From: an uncultured Verrucomicrobiota bacterium
GTDB lineage: Bacteria > Verrucomicrobiota > Verrucomicrobiia > Limisphaerales > UBA9464
Reading direction: 5' to 3'
DNA: 50,796 bases
NCBI GenBank assembly: GCA_903821635.1
Contig: CAIJLV010000175.1
Coordinates: 1-50,796, forward strand
The notes under the pieces are model-generated. The model was not told where the DNA came from, ran no database searches, and saw only the letters and a list, made by a program, of their open reading frames with translations. Below, one piece after another: positions 28,399-36,899 of this stretch. The position numbers and the translations under genes were made by a program. Every line of letters begins with the position of its first letter. Position 1 is the stretch's first letter.

Positions 28399-28464
28399 CA
28401 GCTCGGGTGAGAATTGTCGGACCGGTCGAATTTACCGAACACTACAGCTCAATTGAATTATCGC

Positions 28465-29862
28465 ATGGCAATGTCGTTATGGAACCGAGCTTGGCTCTAC
28501 CTATTGCTGGGAATGCTCGGTGGCGGGCACTTCGGCCAAGCAGATACTTTTGAGATGATCGAACGAAAGCTCTCCTACGACTGGGGGAAGCTCCTGATCA
28601 AGCCGCAGCTCGATCTATCCACGCGGTTTACGGACAATCTCCGGTTTGGCAACGATTCTTTGGTTACGACGATCTACACCAATCTAATCCCCCCGCATTT
28701 TGACGCGGCCACCAACTTTGTGCCGGCTCAATTGCAGGTGTCGACCGTCAGGGGGCAAATCCCAGTCGGAACCAACACCAATTTCCGGCTAAATCCGGTC
28801 GAATCCGAATTTTTGGTGATCGCCAGCCCGGGCATGAAATTCCAGTTGGGTGAAACCGGCGGCAACACGTTCACTTTCGATTACAACTACGACCGTATTT
28901 TTTATCTTACCTTTCCCGAATTCGACACCACCCAGCACCGGGGAGCATTCACCACGGATTTGAAGCTCGGCCGCTTTACCATCAAAGGTTCTGACAGCGT
29001 CCAACTCCTCTCCAGCTTTTTGAATGGCAACAATTCCGGGCTTTCCAATCAGGTTGACCGAGTCAATTGGTTCGATAATTACCGAATCACCTACGATGCC
29101 ACCGCCAAGACGGACTTCTACGTAAACGGAAGCCATTCCCTGAACGATTATGACGCGGGGGTAGCCCTCTATGACCAAGAGACCCTCAGGGGTAGTTTGG
29201 GGGCCACTTATAGTTGGTCAGAGCGGCTGCGGATGTTCGTGGAAACGGAGTATGGCCAATCTTCCGTCAACCCCAACCTCGCGACCCAACCGCAGGGACC
29301 GCACTCGGTGATCTACGGCGGCTTCTTCGGTGTGCGCGGTGATTTCACCACGCGAATTCAGGGCAGCCTGAAAGTCGGTTATGAAAGTCGCGTTTTCCCA
29401 GGCGATTTCCCAGTCGGACAGGAGCCAGTCGCGGTCAGTTCGCCAGCGGTCAGCGCCGATGTGAGTTACGCCGCCGGGCCCAAGACTTTCTTAAAACTCA
29501 TCTACGATCGCAGTTCCGACGTCTCACCTCAATTCGGCAAGCAATCGTTCATCTACGACCGCTTTCGATTTACCGCCAACCAATTCATCGGCAGCACGGG
29601 CAAATGGATTGTCTCCGCCAATGCGGGATTGAATTTTGGAAATTTCAGCGATACCCCCGGCGTCAACCAAGCCCGGACCGACACTATCCTCGATGGCGGA
29701 CTTCGGCTCACGTATCAACCTAGGGCTTGGCTGGCTACCGTCTTGGCTTACGAATACGAAAACTACTCAACTGAATTTAAAGACCCACAGGTTTCGGCCC
29801 AGACTCGAATTGCCGATTATCAGGTTAACAGTATTACGCTTTCTATTATCATCGGCTATTGA
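28465..29862 (+). CDS. Outer-membrane beta-barrel protein of polysaccharide export module 2
   Basis: 465 residues from the ATG at 28465. A second ATG two codons later is equally possible; both give the signal peptide 'LWNRAWLYLLLGMLGGGHFGQA'. The rest is composed of alternating beta strands typical of barrels ('LLIKPQLDLSTRFTDNLRFG', 'GGNTFTFDYNYDRIFYL', 'ATVLAYEYENYSTEF'). It ends 'SITLSIIIGY', an aromatic C-terminus suitable for BAM recognition. It shares gene position with the module 1 barrel but little evident sequence, so the two barrels may serve different polymers. The OPX gene begins 3 bp after its stop. Confidence 0.8.
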   Translation: MAMSLWNRAWLYLLLGMLGGGHFGQADTFEMIERKLSYDWGKLLIKPQLDLSTRFTDNLRFGNDSLVTTIYTNLIPPHFDAATNFVPAQLQVSTVRGQIPVGTNTNFRLNPVESEFLVIASPGMKFQLGETGGNTFTFDYNYDRIFYLTFPEFDTTQHRGAFTTDLKLGRFTIKGSDSVQLLSSFLNGNNSGLSNQVDRVNWFDNYRITYDATAKTDFYVNGSHSLNDYDAGVALYDQETLRGSLGATYSWSERLRMFVETEYGQSSVNPNLATQPQGPHSVIYGGFFGVRGDFTTRIQGSLKVGYESRVFPGDFPVGQEPVAVSSPAVSADVSYAAGPKTFLKLIYDRSSDVSPQFGKQSFIYDRFRFTANQFIGSTGKWIVSANAGLNFGNFSDTPGVNQARTDTILDGGLRLTYQPRAWLATVLAYEYENYSTEFKDPQVSAQTRIADYQVNSITLSIIIGY

Positions 29863-29865
29863 ATT

Positions 29866-30432
29866 ATGAAATTGAACAAACTCCTCAAGGCGTTTGCATT
29901 GTGGCTCCTGGTTGCTGTCGCCGCAGTTCAGACGAGCAGCGCCCAAGTCTCGGCCCGGAAAATCCTCCCCAATGACGTGCTGTTAATCCGGGTGTTAAAT
30001 GAGCCGGACATGATGGCGGAAAAGAAAGTCACCGCCGACGGCAAGATCGATTACTACTTCATCGGCGAAGTCGACGTAAACGACAAGACCCTCGCCGAGA
30101 CGCAAAAGATCATCCGGGATAAGCTGGATGCGGATTACTTGGTAGACCCACAAGTCTATGTCGAAGTGAAGCAGTATGCGTTGCAATACGTGACCGTCAC
30201 CGGACAGGTGAATCGCCCTGGGCAGGTGCAACTTCCCCCTGATCACCAGATGGACATCGTCGAAGCCATTGGCGCCGCGGGTGATTTCAACCGGTTCGCG
30301 AACAAAAACCGCATTGAACTTCGCCGGAAGCAAAAAACCACCCGCTACTCCTACGACGACCTGAAGAAACCGGACGGCCGGGTCTATGTGGAACCGGAAG
30401 ACGTCATCGAAGTGGCTGAATCCAAACTTTGA
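29866..30432 (+). CDS. Polysaccharide export (OPX/Wza-family) protein, minimal form, module 2
   Basis: 188 residues. A signal peptide with an 'SSAQ' cleavage context lacks any lipobox cysteine. The export domain (about 33-115: 'ILPNDVLLIRVLNEPDM', 'KVTADGKIDYYFIGEV', 'LVDPQVYVEVKQY') is followed by one SLBB domain (about 117-180: 'VTVTGQVNRPGQVQLPP...IVEAIGAAGDFNRFA'). It ends 'PEDVIEVAESKL', with no C-terminal helix. This is about half the length of E. coli Wza, so it should be a periplasmic adaptor rather than a full outer-membrane channel. The Wzc-type gene follows after 12 bp. Confidence 0.92.
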   Translation: MKLNKLLKAFALWLLVAVAAVQTSSAQVSARKILPNDVLLIRVLNEPDMMAEKKVTADGKIDYYFIGEVDVNDKTLAETQKIIRDKLDADYLVDPQVYVEVKQYALQYVTVTGQVNRPGQVQLPPDHQMDIVEAIGAAGDFNRFANKNRIELRRKQKTTRYSYDDLKKPDGRVYVEPEDVIEVAESKL

Positions 30433-30444
30433 TCCTAGATTTTC

Positions 30445-32610
30445 ATGAGCGAGACCCACAATTCAGGAATGTCCGCCCCCACAACGGGCGAGGCGTTCAA
30501 GATTCGCGAATATTGGCACGTCGTCTTGGAACGGCGCTGGTTAATCATCGCGACGTTCGCAATTTTCACCGTCTTGGGCGCCCTCTATGCGTTCAGAGCG
30601 ACGCCGATCTTTGAAGCCGTAGCCCGACTCCAAATTGATCCGGAAACCGGCGGTGTGCTGAGCCTTAGGGATGCCGTCAGTTGGGGTAACAAGGACCAAG
30701 ACTATCTGCAAACTCAGTATCGCAACCTCCAAGCCCGATCCTTGCTCGAGTCGGTAATCCAAAAACTCAAACTCGACGAAGACGATCGCTACAAAGCCGC
30801 CCCTGACCGGGTGGCCGCCTTGGCGGCTGATTTGGACATCACGCCGATTCGGTTGACCCGTCTCGTTGAAGTCCGCCTGCGCCATTCGAATCCCAAAACC
30901 GCCGAACTCACCGTCAACACCCTGGTTGAAAACTTCCTACAACAAAACCAGGACCGGAAAACTGGCAAGGCGATGGCGGGATACCGGATGCTGAAACAAG
31001 AAGCCCAAAGCCAAGAGGCGGATTTGACCCAAGCGATTGAGCGGTTGACCAAATACCGTTCGGATAAGTCGATGGTTTCGCTACAAGACGACATGAACGT
31101 CGTCGGCTTGGGCCTGAAGACGGCCAAGATGGATTTGGATTCGCAACTCATGCGCCGATCCGATGCACAGAAGGCCGCTGATCAAGCGACCAAATGGATC
31201 AAAGATGGCCGGGACCTTGTGGAATTTCCCTACGTTGCCCAAGACGCCATCGTTTCCCAGCTCAAGCTCCGGGTCGCCGCTTCGGAATCGCGACAAGCGG
31301 AACTCAAGACCCGCTACCGGGACAAACATCCCAAGGTGATTGAGGTCTTGAATTCCCTACAGGCCGACCGAGAAAAGCTTAAATCCGAGGCTCAGCGCGC
31401 CGTCGAGGCAGTCTATAACCTCGCCCTAATCGAACAATCGAGGCTCGGTGAAGCGGAACGAAAGTTCAAAGAAGCTGAAAAAGCCGTCTTCTCCATGAAT
31501 GACGCCAAGACCCAATACGAACTGATGCTTCGGCAAAAAGAACGGGCTGAAACCATGTATCAACTCGTGCTCTCCAAGACCAAGGAGTATGACCTCAGTT
31601 CCAAGGAGCAGATGCAGAACATGGTGGTGATTGATCGGGCTGTGATTCCCTCCAAACCGGTCAAACCCAACAAACCGCTCATCTTGGCGGGCAGCGTATT
31701 CGGTGGTCTACTGGCGGCCTTGGGACTCGCATTCTTCGTCAACTTCCTCGACGACTCGGTGAAGAGTCAGGACGACGTGGAAAATTATCTGCGCCTGCCG
31801 TTCTTGGGCTACGTCCCAAACATCAAGACCACCAGCGTCGTCGAACGCGACTTGCAGTCCCACATTCAGCCAACTTCGAGTGCGGCCGAAGGTTTTCGAA
31901 CCCTGCGCGCCGCCGTATCCCTCGCCAAAAACGCGGACAAGCTCCGGAATATCGCCGTCACGAGCACGATTCCGTCCGAGGGTAAATCCCTTGTGGCGTC
32001 CAACTTCGCCATCGTCACCGCGCAAACTGGTTTGAAGACATTGCTGGTCGATGCGGACTTGCGCCGTCCGTCCGTGCATAAAGCCTTCCAGTTGCAGAGC
32101 CCCATCGGCCTCTCCGCCTACCTTTCTGGCCGAGTTCCCAGTGTGGATGAAATCGTGCACAAGTCGGAGGTGCCGAATCTCGACGTCATTTGCTGCGGGG
32201 CCACGCCGAGCAATCCCTCGGAACTGGTCGGCTCCAAGCAGATGTTGCAGTTCTTGGAAGAAGTTTCCGGCCGTTACGATCGGGTGATCATTGACTGCCC
32301 GCCGGTTTCGGCAGTCGCCGATCCGCTGGTGGTCGGCTCCATGTGTGACGGCCTGATCTTCGTAACCAAGTTCAACAAGATTCGCCGAGAGCACGCCTTG
32401 CGCTCAGTCCAGCGGATTCAAGACGCGGGCATCTTCATTATCGGTTCCGTGCTGAACGACATCGACTTCGAAGGTAAAGATTCATACTACTACAGCTACC
32501 ACTACTACCAAAACAGATACTACTCTTCGCATTACAAGAGCCGAACGGCTACTCCAAGTGCGGAAACCAAGTCGAGTGGCGGCAAGGAAAAGGAATCGGC
32601 CAAGTCCTGA
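30445..32610 (+). CDS. Wzc-type polysaccharide co-polymerase with tyrosine autokinase domain, module 2
   Basis: 721 residues. Two membrane helices ('WLIIATFAIFTVLGALYAF' about 32-50; 'PLILAGSVFGGLLAALGLAFFV' region near 411-433) flank a Wzz domain, coiled-coil and GNVR segment. The BY-kinase domain has Walker A 'STIPSEGKSLVASNFA', A' 'TLLVDADLRRPS' and Walker B 'DRVIIDCPPVSAVADP'. The C-terminal tyrosine cluster (about 677-697: SYYYSYHYYQNRYYSSHY) is the expected autophosphorylation tail. A Rho-independent terminator follows 22 bp after the stop, so module 2 is a discrete three-gene operon. Confidence 0.94.
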   Translation: MSETHNSGMSAPTTGEAFKIREYWHVVLERRWLIIATFAIFTVLGALYAFRATPIFEAVARLQIDPETGGVLSLRDAVSWGNKDQDYLQTQYRNLQARSLLESVIQKLKLDEDDRYKAAPDRVAALAADLDITPIRLTRLVEVRLRHSNPKTAELTVNTLVENFLQQNQDRKTGKAMAGYRMLKQEAQSQEADLTQAIERLTKYRSDKSMVSLQDDMNVVGLGLKTAKMDLDSQLMRRSDAQKAADQATKWIKDGRDLVEFPYVAQDAIVSQLKLRVAASESRQAELKTRYRDKHPKVIEVLNSLQADREKLKSEAQRAVEAVYNLALIEQSRLGEAERKFKEAEKAVFSMNDAKTQYELMLRQKERAETMYQLVLSKTKEYDLSSKEQMQNMVVIDRAVIPSKPVKPNKPLILAGSVFGGLLAALGLAFFVNFLDDSVKSQDDVENYLRLPFLGYVPNIKTTSVVERDLQSHIQPTSSAAEGFRTLRAAVSLAKNADKLRNIAVTSTIPSEGKSLVASNFAIVTAQTGLKTLLVDADLRRPSVHKAFQLQSPIGLSAYLSGRVPSVDEIVHKSEVPNLDVICCGATPSNPSELVGSKQMLQFLEEVSGRYDRVIIDCPPVSAVADPLVVGSMCDGLIFVTKFNKIRREHALRSVQRIQDAGIFIIGSVLNDIDFEGKDSYYYSYHYYQNRYYSSHYKSRTATPSAETKSSGGKEKESAKS

Positions 32611-32631
32611 TTACCGAAATACTCCCAACGC

Positions 32632-32665
32632 CGGGCGCACCTCTTGCGAGGTTGCGCCCGTTTTT
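32632..32665 (+). terminator. Rho-independent terminator of export module 2
   Basis: A 12-bp GC-rich stem (32632-32643 with 32648-32660, one bulged T) and 4-nt loop is followed by five Ts (32661-32665). It begins 22 bp after the wzc stop and also sits downstream of the convergent mtnP gene. Confidence 0.88.
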
Positions 32666-32704
32666 GTTGCTGGCCCCTCAGGGCAGTCCGTTGTGCGAGG
32701 CAGG

Positions 32705-33568
32705 TTACAGATACTTGGCCAGAAGCGGACGCAGTGCTTTGATCCGCGGGGCCGGCCAGTGTGCGCGGTCCGTCATGATCGCATTGGCCAAAGCCCCATG
32801 GCAGGACCAATCAGCGGTCGATGGTATCTGGGAAACCACGTCGGCGAGGATCGCCTTGGCCGTTTCCCCGTTTCGCCGCAGATTGTTGACGACCATTTCC
32901 ACGGTCACATGCGCCTCGTCGGTTTTCCAGCAGTCGTAGTCGGTCACCATCGCCAAGGTGGCGTAAGCAATTTCGGCTTCGCGGGCACATTTCGCTTCGC
33001 CCAAATTCGTCATGCCGATCACATCAAAACCAGCCTTATGATTGAATTGGGATTCCGCACGCGTGCTGAAGGCTGGCCCTTCCATGTTCAAATAAGTCCC
33101 GCGGTCATGGGCCCGAGCCTTGACCCGGCGAGCCGAGCGGCGGAGCAACTGACGCAACTCTTCGCAGATCGGTTCCGCAAAAGCGACGTGAGCCACGATG
33201 CCTTGGCCAAAGAACGTGTGTTCGCAATCCCGCTTCGTCCGGTCAAAAAACTGGTCTACTAACACGATGTCACAGGGCTTGTATTTCGCCTGCAACGAAC
33301 CAACGGCGCTGACGCTGATGATCCATTCCACCCCCAGTGACTTCATCGCCCATACGTTTGCACGATGATTCAGCTCCGTGGGGAGAATTCGATGGCCGCG
33401 CCCGTGACGCGGCAGGAAGACGACCTCACGGCCTCCCAGTTCACCGGTGAGCAATTCGTCTGACGGTGCGCCGAAGGGGGTTTTCACCTTAACCCATTTC
33501 TGTCGGCCAAAACCTTCGAGGTGATATAATCCGCTGCCGCCAATGATCCCAATGCGTGGAGTGCTCAT
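32705..33568 (-). CDS. mtnP: S-methyl-5'-thioadenosine phosphorylase
   Basis: 287 residues from the ATG at 33568 (MSTPRIGIIGGSGLYHLEGF). An upstream in-frame extension is antisense to the next gene and rejected. Signatures include 'VVFLPRHGRGHRILPTELNHRANVWA', 'YLNMEGPAFSTRAES' (substrate and phosphate binding) and 'VIGMTNLGEAKCAREAE'. It phosphorolyses methylthioadenosine, a by-product of polyamine synthesis, feeding methionine salvage. No other salvage gene is adjacent; a lysine 2,3-aminomutase and a GS-family enzyme occur further along, but no functional link is claimed. A possible -10 (TAGGCC) lies 10 nt upstream of the start. Confidence 0.95.
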   Translation of the reverse strand: MSTPRIGIIGGSGLYHLEGFGRQKWVKVKTPFGAPSDELLTGELGGREVVFLPRHGRGHRILPTELNHRANVWAMKSLGVEWIISVSAVGSLQAKYKPCDIVLVDQFFDRTKRDCEHTFFGQGIVAHVAFAEPICEELRQLLRRSARRVKARAHDRGTYLNMEGPAFSTRAESQFNHKAGFDVIGMTNLGEAKCAREAEIAYATLAMVTDYDCWKTDEAHVTVEMVVNNLRRNGETAKAILADVVSQIPSTADWSCHGALANAIMTDRAHWPAPRIKALRPLLAKYL

Positions 33569-33758
33569 GCGTCTTGGCCTACAAGTCAAAGGGGCGGTGA
33601 ACGGGATCGCAAGTCGCTTCGACCCCACCCATCTCATTTTGCGGTTGAGCGACCGGCACCCCGCTTTCGCGCCAAGCTGGAAAGAACGCACCGACACTGA
33701 CTCATCGCCGCCCAGAACAACGACTTGCACCGTCCGATCAGCTAGCGAGCTTGGACAG

Positions 33759-36700
33759 ATGACTTGGCGGCTTCGCTCACTTGGCGCTTTTCTGGGATCT
33801 TGGGCACTCTTGTCTGCGCATTCCGCTTCGCTCGAAGCCCTGACGCCCGAAACCAACGGCTGGGTGCGGCTGCGTTCCGCAGGCGAAACCGACCGCGTGC
33901 AGGTGTTACAGGGCTCGCCCGATCTCACGACTTGGACTGAAGCGGCCGTGTTCCACGAGGGGACGTTCGACTTCTCGGATGTCACGGCGCCGACAAACGC
34001 CGCCCGCTATTTCCGAGTCGTGAGCCGAACCAAGACGCTCAACGACGACGGACGAAACCAACTGTCCATTCCGGGCGATCCGTTCTTCGTGGAGACCTTC
34101 GCCCCCTTGGGTGAAACCGGAGTGAACTGGGTAAAGTTTGCCCTTTTGCTCAGCGACGAGACGCGCGTCTGGTTTCAAGACAGCACCAAACACCCCTTCC
34201 ACCATGACTATGCGAAACTGCGCTTGGCGCCGTTCCTCGGGATGTCGCGGGCCGACTTCGACCAGCACACGCTGCACCGGACCAACCAACTGGCGGTCCT
34301 CGGTGCGGTGCTAATCCCAGGCGATGGTCGGGGCGAATATGGCATCCAGTTCGTGGGCCAGGACTCTTTCACCCGCGAGGAAGTGCTGCGCTGGCTCCGG
34401 CTGGTGCAGGCGTCCGTGCGAGTGCCGGCCGGAATGCGGGCGCTCTATCTGCCCACCTTCGAACAAAGCGCGGTGGCTCAGACACATCGCGATTGGCTAG
34501 CCAGCGCGGGCTTCGAGGTGGCGTCGTCGGACCGCTGGTTGTCGAACGATGCAGTTTACAGCGAAGGCTGGGCGTTGGGCCGGCTCACCTACGTGCCGGG
34601 GACGGAGATTCATTCGGCTTACGCCAGTGGCCGACTGCGCGCCACGGACATCCTGCTGACGGATGTCGTGCCCGCAGAGGTGCCGTTGGTGGCAGGCATC
34701 ATCACGCTGGCTCCCGCCACCCCCAATTCGCACGTCGCGATCTTGGCCCAAGGCCACGGCGTGCCGTTTGTGTGGTTCGCCGACCCGGCCACGCGCACCC
34801 ACGCGCAGTCGCTCGCCGGCCGCGAAGTCGCTCTGCGCACGGAACATTTCTTCTTTTCCACCGCCACTATACTCGACGTGGAAGGCCATTTGCCGGCGGC
34901 ATTTCGCGACGAACTCCTCGCGCTCAAACAGTCGAAACCGATCCAATACACGCCCAAGGAAACCCTCGGCGTGATCGCGACCAACGTCCATGAGCTGCGG
35001 CCAAACGCGATCCGCTACGTGGGCGGCAAGGCGGCCAACTACGGCCTGCTCCGTCGGACCGTGCCGGCGAACTCCGAGCCGGCGCTCGCGCTGACCTTTG
35101 ACTTGTGGGACGAGTTTCTGGCGCAGGCCTTGCCGAGTGGCCGGACTCTGCGCGAAGAGGTTGCCTTCAAGTTGGCGGGCGTCACGGATCCGCCCGACAT
35201 CCTCACCCTACAAGTCCAATTGCTCGCGTTGCGGGACACGTTCACGAAGACGGCGAAGTTCACGCCGACCCAGCAGGCCAACCTCCTCGGCGCGCTCACC
35301 AACGCAGGCTTCGACGGTTCGCGGAAGCTTCGTTTTCGCAGTTCAACTAACGTCGAAGACAGCGAGGATTTTACCGGCGCGGGGCTCTACGACAGCTATA
35401 GCGGCTGCCTCGCGGATGAACTCGACGACGACGTGGCTGGCCCCTCGGCATGTGATTCGACGGAGCTCAACGAGCGTGGCGTGTTTCGGGCAATTCAGCG
35501 GGTTTACGCGAGCTTCTACAACGATAACGCCTTTCTCGAACGGTTCCGCCGCGGGGTCAAAGAGGCGGAGGTCGGCATGGCTGTGCTCGTGCATCATTCC
35601 TATCCAGACGAAATCGAATTGGCCAATGGGGTGGCGACTTTGAATTGGCAGAAATCGTTTGGCACCGCCTCGCTCGACGGCCAGCTCGTCTCCCAGATCG
35701 GCGCGGAATCCATCACTAATCCCGACTCTGCCGCACGCCCTGAAGTGGTGAACTTCTACCGCTCCGGCGGCTTCACCTCGGTGGTCGTCCGGCAGAGCTC
35801 GGGGCTCGTGCCACTGAGCGATCACGTCATGCGCTGGGAGACCGACTATCAGCAGTTGGTCACGTTGCTGAGCACGGTTGCAAACGGCTACGCGCTGATG
35901 TTTCCCACAAAGACCGAGTTCGCTCTCGATTTCGAATACAAACGCATCGTCCCGGGCACACTGGACCTAAAACAAGTCCGACCACTGCGCCAGGCCAAGG
36001 CTACACCCCTCACCACGTTCCTGCTGCCCGCGACGGAGACGTGGTGCGTCGAGGAAGGCGAATTTTCCGACATCTTCGCCAAACACCGGCTGAAGTGTGA
36101 ACTGCAACTGGCCTCCGAGGCGCGGCGACTGACCGATGCCGGGCTCGCCACGACCGTATTTACGCACGGCCGCTTCACCACGCAGATTGGCGATGAAACC
36201 ATCCTGCTTACCAACACGATCAGCCATTGGCCGGAGTTCAAACACACGCGCAACGGCGACGAAACGCTCGACTCATGGGCCGTGGGTAACGGCGCGAACC
36301 GGCGCGTATTGACGTTGACCACGCTCTTGAATCGAACCGCGACAGCGCCGCAGGCGCCGTGGGTTATTCCCACCGATTTTCAGCTCACGCTCGAAGCGAA
36401 GTATGCCCAAGCCCAACCCACAATCGGATTTGAGGGGCCTACAACCACGCTAAGCGATTCGGTGCGGCTCATCCCGTGCCCGACGATTGGTCCCGATGCC
36501 CAGCTCCAAACCCGCGCCTTCACCAACCAGTCCAAAATCACGTTCCAAACCCAGTTCTACTGGCCCCAGCCGCCGAAGGGTCCGAGCGCCGGCTACACCG
36601 CACCGAACCTCGGCTTTGTCGAAACTCGAATCACCGGGCTAACCGTCGCTCCCCTCGTGCTGCGTGACCGCGCCGCGCAGACTTACGCCCCGGGGCATCA

Positions 36701-36872
36701 TAATTTTTGGGAACTCTTCCTGTTTGAACCGCGCCGCGACCCGGCGGTCAACGCCGCTCAGTGGGCGGAACTCGAGGCCAAACAGATCCACCAAATTGTG
36801 GTGGAAAGCTCCTTCGAGGGACTTTCATTCTGGGCGGTCAACGCCGCCGGCCAGATCCGCAAACTACCGTGA
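33759..36872 (+). CDS. Secreted PEP/pyruvate-binding (PPDK N-terminal-like) protein with a phosphohistidine swivel domain
   Basis: 1037 residues from the ATG at 33759, which begins a signal peptide ('LGAFLGSWALLSAHSA'). Upstream in-frame codons overlap the mtnP start region and look non-coding. Residues about 30-90 are a small beta domain common in Verrucomicrobiota secreted proteins ('GWVRLRSAG', 'PTNAARYFRVVSR'). About 280-350 resembles the PEP-utiliser swivel, with 'TPNSHVAILAQGHGVPFVWF' (candidate phospho-histidine H325). About 415-780 is PPDK_N-like ATP-grasp, with GGKAANYG (near 422) and RSSTNVED then 'FTGAGLYDSYSGC' (R527 onward). The PEP synthase TIM barrel is absent; the last 250 residues are unassigned. 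The swivel-before-ATP-grasp order resembles glucan water dikinases. A kinase outside the cytoplasm would be surprising, so activity and export both need proof. Confidence 0.8.
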   Translation: MTWRLRSLGAFLGSWALLSAHSASLEALTPETNGWVRLRSAGETDRVQVLQGSPDLTTWTEAAVFHEGTFDFSDVTAPTNAARYFRVVSRTKTLNDDGRNQLSIPGDPFFVETFAPLGETGVNWVKFALLLSDETRVWFQDSTKHPFHHDYAKLRLAPFLGMSRADFDQHTLHRTNQLAVLGAVLIPGDGRGEYGIQFVGQDSFTREEVLRWLRLVQASVRVPAGMRALYLPTFEQSAVAQTHRDWLASAGFEVASSDRWLSNDAVYSEGWALGRLTYVPGTEIHSAYASGRLRATDILLTDVVPAEVPLVAGIITLAPATPNSHVAILAQGHGVPFVWFADPATRTHAQSLAGREVALRTEHFFFSTATILDVEGHLPAAFRDELLALKQSKPIQYTPKETLGVIATNVHELRPNAIRYVGGKAANYGLLRRTVPANSEPALALTFDLWDEFLAQALPSGRTLREEVAFKLAGVTDPPDILTLQVQLLALRDTFTKTAKFTPTQQANLLGALTNAGFDGSRKLRFRSSTNVEDSEDFTGAGLYDSYSGCLADELDDDVAGPSACDSTELNERGVFRAIQRVYASFYNDNAFLERFRRGVKEAEVGMAVLVHHSYPDEIELANGVATLNWQKSFGTASLDGQLVSQIGAESITNPDSAARPEVVNFYRSGGFTSVVVRQSSGLVPLSDHVMRWETDYQQLVTLLSTVANGYALMFPTKTEFALDFEYKRIVPGTLDLKQVRPLRQAKATPLTTFLLPATETWCVEEGEFSDIFAKHRLKCELQLASEARRLTDAGLATTVFTHGRFTTQIGDETILLTNTISHWPEFKHTRNGDETLDSWAVGNGANRRVLTLTTLLNRTATAPQAPWVIPTDFQLTLEAKYAQAQPTIGFEGPTTTLSDSVRLIPCPTIGPDAQLQTRAFTNQSKITFQTQFYWPQPPKGPSAGYTAPNLGFVETRITGLTVAPLVLRDRAAQTYAPGHHNFWELFLFEPRRDPAVNAAQWAELEAKQIHQIVVESSFEGLSFWAVNAAGQIRKLP

Positions 36873-36899
36873 TTCCGGCTTGGGATACGGACTCCTGAC

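Larger units (their letters stand above)
28187..28464. other. Divergent regulatory region between gluconokinase and export module 2
   Basis: This 278-bp region holds the candidate gluconokinase -10 at its left end and a stem-loop at 28374-28398 in what would be the leader of module 2. No ORF with coding character was found. Promoter hexamers for module 2 are not convincing. Confidence 0.4.

Noticed and set aside
33543..33758. N-terminal extension of the PEP/pyruvate-binding protein
   Set aside because: It overlaps the mtnP start codon region and would bury the clear signal peptide; ATG 33759 is preferred.
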